42,269 nucleotides of DNA from CAZGSG01 sp964528095 (GTDB lineage Bacteria > Bacteroidota > Bacteroidia > Chitinophagales > Chitinophagaceae). The notes below the pieces were generated by a model. It ran no database searches and had not been told where the DNA came from. It saw only the letters and a program-made list of their open reading frames with translations. The stretch lies in contig CAZGSG010000011.1 in NCBI GenBank assembly GCA_964528095.1, positions 1-42,269 on the forward strand, in the 5' to 3' direction. Below are positions 8,950-17,161 of the stretch, one piece after another (within the stretch, counting starts at the first letter, position 1; each line of letters begins with the position of its first letter). A program made the position numbers and the translations under genes.

Positions 8950-10875
8950 ATGGAAATCACACCCGGACCGCTCTTAAAAACTATTAATTCACCCGAAGAC
9001 CTCAAGAAGATATCCCGGGAAAAACTACACCAGGTTTGTAATGAACTTCGCCAGTATATTATTGATGTCGTGAGCGTACATGGGGGGCATTTTGGTGCCA
9101 GCCTGGGCGTGGTAGAACTTTCAGTAGCCCTTCATTACATCTATAATACCCCTTATGATCAGTTGGTTTGGGACGTAGGCCACCAGGCATACGGGCATAA
9201 GATACTGACGGGCCGCCGGGACAATTTCCCTACTAATAGAAAATACCACGGATTAAGCGGCTTTCCCAAAAGAAGCGAGAGTGAATATGATACGTTCGGA
9301 GTGGGTCATTCATCTACTTCCATCTCTGCCGCGCTGGGCATGGCCATGGCCGCTAAATACAAGGGCGAGACCAACAGAAAGACGGTAGCCGTTATCGGTG
9401 ATGGTTCTATGACCGCGGGAATGGCTTTTGAAGCAATGAACCATGCCGGGGTGGCCAATACGGATATGCTGATCGTGCTGAATGATAATGGCATCGGCAT
9501 CGATCCGAATGTAGGCGCGCTGAAAGAATACCTTACCGATATCACCACTTCTCCTACTTACAATAAAGTAAAGGATGATGTCTGGAAACTAATGGGCAAA
9601 CTGCCCGTAGGTAAAAATTTTACCCGCGGAATGGCACATAAATTAGCCGAAGGAATGAAAGGGATGGTGAATAGCAGCGCCAACCTGTTCGAGGCACTGA
9701 AGATCCGGTACTTTGGTCCGATAGACGGGCATAATATCACCAAGCTGGTAGATACCTTGAAAGATCTCCGGGAAATACCGGGTCCAAAGATCCTGCATAT
9801 CATCACTACCAAGGGAAAAGGATATGCGCTGGCCGAAAAGGACCAGACCGTATGGCATGCCCCGGGATTGTTTGATAAGGTGACCGGCGAGATCTTTAAG
9901 AAAAAATTTGATACGCCGCAGGCGCCGAAATACCAGGATGTATTTGGTCATACGATCATTGAACTGGCCGAAAAGAATGCGAAGATCATCGGTATAACAC
10001 CCGCGATGCCTTCAGGCTCCTCGTTAAAATATATGATGGAAAAAATGCCTGACCGCGCTTTTGATGTCGGCATCTGTGAGCAACACGCCGTCACGCTCAG
10101 TGCGGGTATGGCCACACAAGGCATGAAAGTTTTTTGCAATATCTACTCTTCTTTCATGCAACGTGCCTATGACCAGGTAGTGCATGATGTGGCCATTCAG
10201 AAATTGCCCGTCATTCTTTGCCTTGATCGGGCCGGTCTTGTAGGCGATGATGGACCTACCCATCACGGTTGTTATGATATCGCCTATTTCCGTTGTATTC
10301 CGAATATGGTCATCAGCTCACCAATGAATGAAAGCGAACTGAGAAACCTGATGTACACGGCTCAACTGGATTCCAATAAACTCCCATTTGTAATTCGTTA
10401 TCCAAGAGGTGAAGGTGTAATGCCGGATTGGAAAACAGCAATGAAAGAGATCACCGTCGGCAAAGGAAGAAAATTAAAAGAAGGAAAAGATATCGTGATA
10501 CTTTCATTTGGACACCCGGGCAATTTTGCCGCGGCGGCCATCCGTGATCTGAAAAATGAAGGGATAAATCCAGGACATTACGATATGCGTTTCGCAAAAC
10601 CCCTGGATGAAGAATTACTGCATGAAGCCTGCAGCAAATATGAAAAGATCATTACCGTAGAGGATGGCAGCATTAAAGGCGGTATTGGCAGCGCCATCCT
10701 CGAATTCATGGCAGAACATGGCTATAAAAATGATATCCGCATACTGGGCATCCCTGATCGCATAGTAGAACATGGTACACCAAAGGAACTCCAACGCGAG
10801 TGTGAATACGATACACAGGGCATTAGGGAAAATGTACTTTCAATGATGGCTGTAAAAGTCAAAATGCAAAATTAA
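8950..10875 (+). CDS. dxs: 1-deoxy-D-xylulose-5-phosphate synthase
   Basis: Condenses pyruvate and glyceraldehyde-3-phosphate using thiamine diphosphate, the first step of the MEP isoprenoid pathway. Length 641 residues, normal for Dxs. Features: VWDVGHQAYGHKILTGR, TPP motif GDGSMTAGMAFEAMNHAG ending NDNGIGI, the second-domain GICEQHAVTLSAGMA with catalytic Glu, DRAGLVGDDGPTHHG and a transketolase C-terminal domain (VEDGSIKGGIGSAI). The final residues VKVKMQN are odd: they are encoded by the arm of the AAAAnnn fold-back element, which also supplies the stop. It is divergent from the LytS-like kinase. Confidence 0.97.
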   Translation: MEITPGPLLKTINSPEDLKKISREKLHQVCNELRQYIIDVVSVHGGHFGASLGVVELSVALHYIYNTPYDQLVWDVGHQAYGHKILTGRRDNFPTNRKYHGLSGFPKRSESEYDTFGVGHSSTSISAALGMAMAAKYKGETNRKTVAVIGDGSMTAGMAFEAMNHAGVANTDMLIVLNDNGIGIDPNVGALKEYLTDITTSPTYNKVKDDVWKLMGKLPVGKNFTRGMAHKLAEGMKGMVNSSANLFEALKIRYFGPIDGHNITKLVDTLKDLREIPGPKILHIITTKGKGYALAEKDQTVWHAPGLFDKVTGEIFKKKFDTPQAPKYQDVFGHTIIELAEKNAKIIGITPAMPSGSSLKYMMEKMPDRAFDVGICEQHAVTLSAGMATQGMKVFCNIYSSFMQRAYDQVVHDVAIQKLPVILCLDRAGLVGDDGPTHHGCYDIAYFRCIPNMVISSPMNESELRNLMYTAQLDSNKLPFVIRYPRGEGVMPDWKTAMKEITVGKGRKLKEGKDIVILSFGHPGNFAAAAIRDLKNEGINPGHYDMRFAKPLDEELLHEACSKYEKIITVEDGSIKGGIGSAILEFMAEHGYKNDIRILGIPDRIVEHGTPKELQRECEYDTQGIRENVLSMMAVKVKMQN

Positions 10876-11001
10876 AAAATGGACCCCGGTTATCGGGGTC
10901 CATTTTTAATTGTAATACCGTCACTATCAGATTGAATCTAAAAGTCAAAATGCAAAAACACACCCCGGTATTCGGAGTATATTTTTGAATTTTGAATTTT
11001 A
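10854..11001. repeat. Composite AAAAnnn heptad fold-back element, copy 1 (two units)
   Basis: Two fold-back units in tandem. Unit 1 (10854-10911) has left heptads AAAAGTC, AAAATGC, AAAATTA and a GC-rich stem (10875-10888 with 10894-10907). Unit 2 has left arm 10940-10958 (AAAAGTC, AAAATGC, AAAAA), a 23-base core 10959-10981 ending CGGAGTATA, and right arm 10982-11000. The joining segment (TAATTGTAATACCGTCAC...) matches that of the composite at 11568-11722, so the two are homologous direct repeats. They flank the small secreted-protein gene at 11125-11556. The left edge lies inside the dxs reading frame. Confidence 0.8.
10875..10911 (+). terminator. Probable intrinsic terminator of dxs
   Basis: A 14-bp perfect stem (AAAAATGGACCCCG, loop GTTAT) lies directly after the dxs stop. 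Its right arm ends in CATTTTT, giving the U-tract. It is unit 1 of the fold-back element, so the repeat doubles as a terminator. The flanking A/T runs would also allow termination on the other strand. Confidence 0.7.
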
Positions 11002-11124
11002 CCATAAGGGTGGTTCTAAATATCCCTGTAACTCCTTTCTACCCGGAATGGGATCATCATTGATGAATGTTTATCTTTAGTAGGTTATATCTAACCTTTA
11101 ATTGTTAACACCAAAAACAAATCA

Positions 11125-11556
11125 ATGAAAAAAATCTCTTTTCTTTTGTTCCTATGCGCCATCATAGGTACAAACAGCTTTTCCCAGGTTACCCGCGACC
11201 TGACTTATGCGGATGGTTTCAAAGAAGGTCTGCTAAATGGGGAATATTTTAAAGCCCAGGTCATAAGTCAACATCCCGAATATGGAATCAGTTTTACCTG
11301 GGAATACCACAAGATAAATCTGGCGTTGCCTGGCGGGGTAGAACCTGCCGCTTTGGCGCCGGGTGCTCCTATCGCAAATGCTGTCCTGATTATTGGAAGT
11401 ATCGTAGACCCTTCATCTCTTATGGTAAATCTTTTTACCGACCCCACTATTATTTCTGCCCAGCAGTATTTTAGCGACATGTACGATGCCAGTCCCTCTG
11501 ATTATAATTATGGTTTGAAATGTGGATTTGATGCAAGGGTTTCGGGAAAATACTAA
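11125..11556 (+). CDS. Small secreted protein of unknown function
   Basis: A 143-residue protein with a clear signal peptide (MKKISFLLFLCAIIGTNSFS, cleavage near SQ). I do not recognise a domain. The mature part has YADGFKEGLLNGEYF at the start, a hydrophobic Ala/Pro-rich middle (PAALAPGAPIANAVLIIG), one Cys near the end (LKCGFDARVSGKY) and many aromatic residues. The YADGFKEG...YGLKCGFDA pattern hints at an Asp/Gly-type repeat at each end, but this is weak. It has its own leader and is bracketed by two homologous direct copies of the composite fold-back element (ending at 11001 and starting at 11568). Expression and localisation beyond export cannot be inferred. Confidence 0.7.
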   Translation: MKKISFLLFLCAIIGTNSFSQVTRDLTYADGFKEGLLNGEYFKAQVISQHPEYGISFTWEYHKINLALPGGVEPAALAPGAPIANAVLIIGSIVDPSSLMVNLFTDPTIISAQQYFSDMYDASPSDYNYGLKCGFDARVSGKY

Positions 11557-11567
11557 GACAGGGTTCA

Positions 11568-11722
11568 TTCAAAATTAAAAGTTCAAAGACAGACCCCAGT
11601 TTTCGGAGTCCATTTTTTAATTACAGTACTGTCACAATCAGGTTAAATTAAAAATGCAAAATTCAAAAACACACTCCCATTTACGGAGTATATTTTTGAA
11701 TTTTGCATTTTTAATTTTGAAT
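11568..11722. repeat. Composite AAAAnnn heptad fold-back element, copy 2 (two units)
   Basis: Unit 1 (about 11568-11625) has heptads AAAATTA, AAAGTTC, AAAGACA and a core with GACCCC...CGGAGTC. Unit 2 has a perfect 25-base inverted repeat (11645-11669 with 11693-11717; heptads AAAATGC, AAAATTC) around a 23-base core (11670-11692) ending CGGAGTATA. The linker TAATTACAGTACTGTCAC matches the linker of copy 1. It fills the space between the secreted-protein gene and the convergent S9 peptidase gene, where it could end transcription from both sides. Confidence 0.85.
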
Positions 11723-11724
11723 TC

Positions 11725-13563
11725 TTAAAACGCTCTTTTTTCCAGATGTTCTTCCAGCTTCGAACGATCTATTCCATCCTTCAACCAGTCCGGAGCAGCT
11801 TTACCTTTTAAATGGTAGTCGAAAAATTCCATCATACGTACCGCGTAGTCCTTTCTGTTTTCCAGTTTTGAGATGCCATGATTTTCTCCTTTATAGGTGA
11901 TCATGACAACCGGTTTTTTCAAACGACGCAGGGCGTTATAAAATTCTATTCCCTGTGTAAAGTCTACCGCGCCGTCTTTATCATTGTGCAATAGCAGTAT
12001 CGGCGTGTTTACATTCTTTACATGATAGATCGGCGAGTTGCGCAGGTAAGAATCCCAGTTCTCCCAGGGCGCTCCTTTGAAACGGCCTTGTGAGGCTTCA
12101 AAGATCGACATGTTGCCACCGCCGCTGTTCCAGTAGATCAGGTCATACATGCTCACCATATTCGTAAGCGCGGCGCCTGGCGCTGCGGCTTTGAACATAT
12201 TGGTCTGCGTAACCAGGAATGCTGTCTGGTATCCGCCCCAGCTATGACCCTGGATGCCGATATTCTTTTCATCGATCACGCCTGTTTTAAGAGCAGCTTT
12301 TACACCGGGCAATACACACCATACCGCACTCATACCCGGATCATCCATTTTGTATACGATATCGGGCATAAATACTGCGTACCCATTGCTTGTATACATC
12401 GCGGGATTCCAGCCACCTCCAGGAAAATCAGGGTTGCTATATACATTCAATGACTGCGACATTTTTTCATAATAATACACGATGGTCGGGTACTTCTTTC
12501 CTTTTTCATATCCTGCAGGCAGGAATAATGCGCCCTGTAAACTATCGCCTTTATCAGATACATAATTCACCAGCTGCACGCCTTCACTGAAAATATATTT
12601 TCCCTTATCAGGAGTATTGCTGGTTGCCTGCTGCGCATCGGTCAACGCTTCAGAGCCTGCATAAAATTCAGGAGCCTGGCTGAATTTTTCTTTTGAATAT
12701 ATGTATACAGGAGCATTCTTTGCTTTGTTCAGGTTGCCCACATTCATGTCTTCCCACAGCAGGTTCTTCACACCAGGCTGCAATCCTTTTTTGCCTGGTT
12801 CGATACGCCCGATACCGCTCTTTTTTGTCCATTCGCCATACATACGTACATAGAGTGGTTTCTTTAAATCGATCCCTTTCTCATCCGGATCCAGTACATA
12901 CCTGTTTATATACCTTGTCTGCGATGAACGTCCTGAAACAGTCAGGTTCACTGCAGCTTCTTTTCCGTTTACCGGCACCTGCCATATATCCCAGAGATCG
13001 CGGATCAGGAGGTATTTGCTGTCACTGCTCCATTCGATAATATTGGTAAGTGGTTTCACCACATTGTGATCATCTTCCGTATCCACAAATGAAGTAGGTA
13101 TATGTTCAGTGATATTCACAGTGGTCTTTGTTGGAATATCATATACATAATACTGACCATCCTTGCCAAAGGCGAATTTTGTTCCGTCTGGTGAAGGATC
13201 TGGTCTTGAACTAAAAGAAGGCTGATAGAATTTTTCTGCAAATAATGTCTTAGCGCCGGTTTGCAGATCAATAATGTAGTAATCAGCATAACTCTGTCCG
13301 TCCAGGTTGCCATCCAGTTCATATGACCGGATATCCATGCCCATCGCATATCGTTCTTTTGGCATATTCATGAGGGTGATCATGCTGCTGTCGTTGAGCC
13401 GGGTAAATTTTTTCGCATTGATATCATACATCGCCGTATAAGCGTAATTCTTGTCCTGCATTTCCTGCACCTGCTGACGGCTTTGCAGGCGCTTATCCTT
13501 CCAATGCCAGATGATCATATCCGGTTTTGTGATATCATCCGGGGAGGGTACCATTGGTTTCAT
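11725..13563 (-). CDS. C-terminal part of the split S9 peptidase (propeller end plus hydrolase)
   Basis: If translation restarts after the internal stop, ATG 13563 gives 612 residues; the open frame actually reaches back to 13851. This part carries the remaining propeller blades (SPDGTKFAFGKDGQYYVYDI, WSSDSKYLLI) and the catalytic domain. The triad is intact: nucleophile Ser in GIQGHSWGGYQ, Asp in LLHNDKDGAVDF and His in KGENHGISK. Without the N-terminal part it lacks a signal peptide and part of the propeller that gates the active site, so it is unlikely to work alone. The stop is two bases from the composite fold-back element. Confidence 0.75.
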   Translation of the reverse strand: MKPMVPSPDDITKPDMIIWHWKDKRLQSRQQVQEMQDKNYAYTAMYDINAKKFTRLNDSSMITLMNMPKERYAMGMDIRSYELDGNLDGQSYADYYIIDLQTGAKTLFAEKFYQPSFSSRPDPSPDGTKFAFGKDGQYYVYDIPTKTTVNITEHIPTSFVDTEDDHNVVKPLTNIIEWSSDSKYLLIRDLWDIWQVPVNGKEAAVNLTVSGRSSQTRYINRYVLDPDEKGIDLKKPLYVRMYGEWTKKSGIGRIEPGKKGLQPGVKNLLWEDMNVGNLNKAKNAPVYIYSKEKFSQAPEFYAGSEALTDAQQATSNTPDKGKYIFSEGVQLVNYVSDKGDSLQGALFLPAGYEKGKKYPTIVYYYEKMSQSLNVYSNPDFPGGGWNPAMYTSNGYAVFMPDIVYKMDDPGMSAVWCVLPGVKAALKTGVIDEKNIGIQGHSWGGYQTAFLVTQTNMFKAAAPGAALTNMVSMYDLIYWNSGGGNMSIFEASQGRFKGAPWENWDSYLRNSPIYHVKNVNTPILLLHNDKDGAVDFTQGIEFYNALRRLKKPVVMITYKGENHGISKLENRKDYAVRMMEFFDYHLKGKAAPDWLKDGIDRSKLEEHLEKRAF

Positions 13564-13851
13564 ACCTGGCTTTGCTTTTGCAGAGTCCAGTCTTGCAAGG
13601 GCTTTTTTCAGATCATCAATACTCTTGATGGATGTATCCGCTTTGATCCGTTCAAGATTTTGTGCTTCGGTTGTTTTCGGTACGGTTGTTTTTGCAGCAG
13701 TACTGGTATCTCCGGCAGGTGTTTCCTTTTTTACCGGTAGTAATTCGCTGATGCCAAAAAATAACCGCGTCTGGTCTTCCGACCAGGATGTCCGTGTGTC
13801 CTGACTTATAGTATTTTCTCTTGCAAAAGCAGGTGAATCGTTTATCGGATC

Positions 13852-14709
13852 TCATGTCACAACCATTGTGGTCTTTGTTACATCTTTTACACCCAGCACC
13901 CAACCTTTATCCGCCTTATATTTTTCGTCTTTCGTAAGCTTTCGCAATGCGAACGCGGTACCTTCCTCATTCCCTCCACGCGACTTGTACAGGGTCTTGT
14001 CATTATCCAGCACGGTTGTCTGTTTAGACGACATATCGAGCAGGTAAAGTCCGTTGCCGGTCTTATTGACCGCATCAATGGTATAAGCCAGGAGATTGCC
14101 GGCTTTGTTAAATGCAAATTCGCCGGCATTTCCAATGTTTTGATTTTTGCCGGTGGCCAGTTCAACTATTAGCAGGTCCGCGCTTTTGGGATCATCTGGT
14201 TTAGCAGCAGCCCTGTCCTTGACAAGAGAGATAGCCAGGTAAGAAGACAGTTTACCATTAAAAGAAAAATTACCCGCCTTTTCAAACTCCGTTTTTTTGC
14301 CGGTGGCCAGTTCTACCAGGATAAGTTTTTCAAACAATTGTTTACCCGGGCTTTTAGCCGCGGCTTTTGCCTCTTTGAATTTGGGATATTCTTTAAACGC
14401 AAGCCATTTACCATCATCGGAAAAAGAGAAGCCTGCAAAACTAGCCCCCCCAATGGAGTATTTTTTTTGCGCGGTATCTTTTACTTTTTGTACGATCAGT
14501 TCGCCATCACCTTCCCTGGTCAGTAAAGGATAAGCCACCCATTTACCGTCGGGAGAAAGAGTGACACTGAACGTGCTGATCGAGCGCCAGTTGGAAACAT
14601 CTTTCCAGCCCATTGCCCTTGATTTTTTTGTAGAATCGGAATTTTGTTGCTGGCCTTGTGCAATAGCAGCAACAAACAGAAAAATAAAAAGGATCGATTT
14701 TTTCATCAT
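13852..14709 (-). CDS. N-terminal part of the split S9 peptidase (signal peptide and propeller start)
   Basis: A 285-residue piece from ATG 14709 to the in-frame TGA. It has a signal peptide (ILFIFLFVAAIAQG), a short linker and propeller-like repeats with the S9 pattern (TLSPDGKWVAYPL, FSFSDDGKWLAFKEY, FAFNKAGNLLAYTI). The last residues before the stop are KDVTKTTMVVT. An in-frame upstream codon at 14799 would add 30 residues that look non-coding. The product would be an exported fragment without a catalytic domain. It is divergent from the L,D-transpeptidase gene. Confidence 0.7.
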   Translation of the reverse strand: MMKKSILFIFLFVAAIAQGQQQNSDSTKKSRAMGWKDVSNWRSISTFSVTLSPDGKWVAYPLLTREGDGELIVQKVKDTAQKKYSIGGASFAGFSFSDDGKWLAFKEYPKFKEAKAAAKSPGKQLFEKLILVELATGKKTEFEKAGNFSFNGKLSSYLAISLVKDRAAAKPDDPKSADLLIVELATGKNQNIGNAGEFAFNKAGNLLAYTIDAVNKTGNGLYLLDMSSKQTTVLDNDKTLYKSRGGNEEGTAFALRKLTKDEKYKADKGWVLGVKDVTKTTMVVT

Positions 14710-14931
14710 AATAGTGTTGTAAAGCATTAATAAGTCGGAATACCCGGAAGGTAATAAATAAGATAATAGGTCGTCGTCAATTTTCTTCTTCAATGACACC
14801 AGTTAGATAAAATAATAATCTGACCGCCATATAAAATCTTATTAAGATCCCATGAAGTGATTTTATCATTTTTTTTATACCAAATATGGAATTTTTGCCG
14901 TTAGGCATCCCACTACCATTCTCCAACAGCT

Positions 14932-15579
14932 ATGCGAAAATTTATCATCATTTCCGGTCTTCTCCTGCTTACAGCTACTATCACGATCGCCTGGTTTTCC
15001 CATACAGGAGTATTGCAACGAACCCTGGCCATAAATGGTCCTAAAATAACAACAGCATATGTGCGCTCACCTGTTACAGATGAAAAGCTGAAAGGGAAAG
15101 CGATGGAGGCAAAGGAATTTGTAAAAAACGCGGGTTATAACCAACAGGTCTGTTTTTTTATAGATATGAGCCTGCCCTCGGGACAGAATCGTTTTTTTGT
15201 GTACCATTTCGGCAAAGATTCTGTGATCAATACGGGTGTGGTCACCCATGGCCGGTGCAACGAGCAATGGCTGGAAGGAAGAAAATACGGCAATACTGTT
15301 GGCTGTGGTTGTACCTCACTAGGTAAGTATAAGATCGGCTATTCCTACCAGGGGCGTTTTGGCCTGGCCTATAAATTATATGGTCTTGATAAAACAAATG
15401 ATAAAGCCTTTGAGCGTTTTGTGGTACTGCACTCGCATGAATGTGTGCCTGAATCGGAAGTGAAGGACGAGATCTGCCAGAGTGATGGCTGCCCGACTGT
15501 ATCACCTGGTTTTTTAAAATACCTGAAGCCTTTGCTGGACAAGTCTGGCAAGCCGGTTTTGTTGTGGATTTATGAGTAA
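14932..15579 (+). CDS. Murein L,D-transpeptidase catalytic domain protein (YkuD_2 type)
   Basis: A 215-residue envelope protein with an N-terminal membrane or signal segment (residues about 4-23). The catalytic region fits the YkuD_2 (PF13645-type) family: FFVYHFGKDSVINTGVVTHG, then GCGCTSLGKYKIG, VVLHSHECVP and the Cys motif SDGCPTVS with C187 as nucleophile and H167 or H169 as partner. Members are thought to modify peptide stems of peptidoglycan through 3-3 or protein crosslinks, by homology to YkuD. A near-consensus -7 box (AATTTTTG, about 14890-14897) precedes it. It is divergent from the split S9 peptidase. Confidence 0.88.
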   Translation: MRKFIIISGLLLLTATITIAWFSHTGVLQRTLAINGPKITTAYVRSPVTDEKLKGKAMEAKEFVKNAGYNQQVCFFIDMSLPSGQNRFFVYHFGKDSVINTGVVTHGRCNEQWLEGRKYGNTVGCGCTSLGKYKIGYSYQGRFGLAYKLYGLDKTNDKAFERFVVLHSHECVPESEVKDEICQSDGCPTVSPGFLKYLKPLLDKSGKPVLLWIYE

Positions 15580-15783
15580 TGCTGACACGGGATGTCGTGC
15601 TATTTATTTTCAGTGGCGTACTGGTTCGATGTTGTTGGGTTGTTGAGAGGAATCTCAAAGGAGCGAACAGAGAAAATGAGCTAAGGGAGAGTTGTGTTAG
15701 TCGTGTATTGTAACGGAGTTTTCCAAAAGGCAGCCAACGGAAATACTGCAAATAGAGATCAGCATACAACCAGCTAATTCTAC

Positions 15784-15835
15784 TCCAAAAAATAAGACAG
15801 GCTGTATCCACACATAAGTGAGATACAGCCTGTCT
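15784..15835 (-). terminator. Intrinsic terminator downstream of osmC
   Basis: A perfect 14-bp stem (15795-15808 with 15822-15835; AGACAGGCTGTATC on plus) with a 13-base loop. On the minus strand it is followed by TTATTTTTTGG, the expected U-tract. It lies 28 bases past the osmC stop. The rest of 15580-15783 shows no gene I can support. Confidence 0.85.
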
Positions 15836-15862
15836 GGTATAAAACAATTCCAGCCTTATTAA

Positions 15863-16273
15863 TTAAGCAAGGCTGGCCTCCATCGTAATGTTCGTATTCA
15901 GCAATTTGCTGATCGGGCAATTGGCTTTCGCGTCTGCCGCTACTTCTGCAAATTTTGCCGCATCAATTCCCGGAACGGTAGCTGTTACCTCCAGGTGACT
16001 TTCTGTGATCGCGCCATTCTCAAAAGTAATCGTGCATTTGGTGTCGATATTGTCCGCTGTAAAGCCGGCTTCATTTAATGCGAAACTCAATTTCATGGTG
16101 AAACAACCGGAATGCGCGGCAGCAACCAACTCTTCCGGATTGGTACCGATGCCATCTGCAAAACGGGTATTGAATGAATATTGTGCATTGTTCAACACGC
16201 CTGACTGGGTAGTGTTTGTTCCTTTACCTTCTTTTCCTGTTCCTTTCCAGTTTGCTGTAGCGTAACGTTTCAT
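15863..16273 (-). CDS. OsmC family organic hydroperoxide reductase
   Basis: A 136-residue OsmC/Ohr fold protein that reduces organic peroxides through two cysteines. Both are present: C57 in AAAHSGCFTMKLS and C119 in AKANCPISKLL. The N-terminus MKRYATANWKGTGKEGKG and NPEELVAAAHSGC follow the OsmC pattern. Cytoplasmic. It starts 18 bases after the scpA stop, so it is probably the last gene of a scpA-osmC transcript, closed by the strong terminator at 15784-15835. Confidence 0.95.
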   Translation of the reverse strand: MKRYATANWKGTGKEGKGTNTTQSGVLNNAQYSFNTRFADGIGTNPEELVAAAHSGCFTMKLSFALNEAGFTADNIDTKCTITFENGAITESHLEVTATVPGIDAAKFAEVAADAKANCPISKLLNTNITMEASLA

Positions 16274-16291
16274 ACTTATTGATTTTTTTGA

Positions 16292-17083
16292 TTATTGTGG
16301 TTGATTATCTTCTTCCAGTTCAGCGAGCCTGTTTTCAGGCTCATTGTACTCGATGATGAAGTTATTTTTGCCTTCGCCGATTATTATTTTCATAAACTTC
16401 TGCTGCACCAGTTCAAGCAATGATAAGAATAAAAAGATCGCATGCACTCGGTTCTCTACTTTCTCAAAGATCTTTTCAAATGCCACTGTTTTTTGTGACT
16501 GCGCCATTTCCAGCATGTCCTGCCGGCTGTTTTCCATCGTATAATTATACTGTACTACAGTATGCACCGGTTTGTTGACACGATCAGAGTATTTCTGCAT
16601 GGTGCGTTCAAATGCCTTCATCAGTTTGAACAGGGTGATGTTCTGTATCTCGGTGCCTTCGCCAATTTCTTCGCCGATCTGTGAAAGATCTTTCTGAATG
16701 TTCCCTCTTTTTACCATCAGCATCCGCAATGCTTCCATTTCCGCCATTTGCGCAGAAGCTTCCTTAAATCTTTTATACTCCAGTATTTTACTCACCAGTT
16801 CTTCGCGGGGATCTATCTCGTTACCCTGTGCATCCAGTTCTTTACGGGGCAATAACATTTTTGCCTTAATCCGCATCAGCGTGGAAATAAACAAAATGAA
16901 CTCGCTTGACAATTCGATATTCAATGACTCCTGTGAGTGAATAAAATCGAGGAAGTCGTTGGTTATTTTGGTGATCGGAATATTGTAGATATCCAGTTCA
17001 TCCCTTTCTATAAAAAAAAGGAGCAGATCAAAAGGTCCCTCAAACTGCGCAAGTTTGATCTGGTATGAAGCCGTGTTCGCCAT
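16292..17083 (-). CDS. scpA: Segregation and condensation protein A
   Basis: The kleisin subunit of the Smc-ScpAB condensin complex that compacts and segregates the chromosome. 263 residues. The N-terminal motif YQIKLAQFEGPFDLLLFFIE is diagnostic, followed by FLDFIHSQESLNIELSSEFILFISTLMRIKAKMLLPRKE cut here as FLDFIHSQ...MRIKAKMLL, and the C-terminal winged-helix part VHAIFLFLSLLELVQQKFM. It has a perfect -7 box upstream (17135-17142, minus) overlapping a hairpin. No scpB or smc in the window. osmC follows closely. Confidence 0.96.
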   Translation of the reverse strand: MANTASYQIKLAQFEGPFDLLLFFIERDELDIYNIPITKITNDFLDFIHSQESLNIELSSEFILFISTLMRIKAKMLLPRKELDAQGNEIDPREELVSKILEYKRFKEASAQMAEMEALRMLMVKRGNIQKDLSQIGEEIGEGTEIQNITLFKLMKAFERTMQKYSDRVNKPVHTVVQYNYTMENSRQDMLEMAQSQKTVAFEKIFEKVENRVHAIFLFLSLLELVQQKFMKIIIGEGKNNFIIEYNEPENRLAELEEDNQPQ

Positions 17084-17097
17084 ATTGTATAATTATA

Positions 17098-17142
17098 AGC
17101 CCTGTTTTCAGCCATTCCGGCCAAAAACAGGGCTCAAAAATA
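17098..17142 (-). promoter_or_regulatory. scpA promoter box abutting an 11-bp hairpin
   Basis: Minus-strand TATTTTTG at 17142-17135 is a perfect TAnnTTTG -7 box 52 bases before the scpA start. A stem of about 11 bp (AGCCCTGTTTT / AAAACAGGGCT, 17098-17134) follows at once, so transcription would begin inside the hairpin. It could also end mscL transcripts, but the run after it (TTATAATTA) is a poor U-tract. Confidence 0.55.
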
Positions 17143-17161
17143 AGGGAAATAATGTTGCCGG

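Larger units (their letters stand above)
11725..14709 (-). pseudogene. S9 prolyl-oligopeptidase family gene interrupted by one in-frame TGA
   Basis: Together the two pieces make one S9 peptidase of about 993 residues: signal peptide, WD-like beta-propeller, then alpha/beta-hydrolase. The only break is TGA at 13854-13852. The frame after this stop is the same (13851 to 13564 is 96 open codons reading DPINDSPAFARENTISQDTR...), so this is a nonsense change, not a frameshift. One base would restore it (for example TGG Trp, CGA Arg or GGA Gly). The rest shows no decay, which suggests a recent mutation, a sequencing error or readthrough. I start it at ATG 14709 because the signal peptide MMKKSILFIFLFVAAIAQG begins there. 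Confidence 0.8.

Noticed and set aside
13852..13854. TGA as a selenocysteine codon
   Set aside because: No SECIS-like hairpin directly downstream, the position is not a known selenocysteine site in S9 peptidases, and no Sec genes are visible.
15242..15847. 201-codon open frame on the minus strand
   Set aside because: It overlaps half of the L,D-transpeptidase gene on the other strand, has Ser/Thr/His-rich nonsense composition and contains the osmC terminator hairpin.
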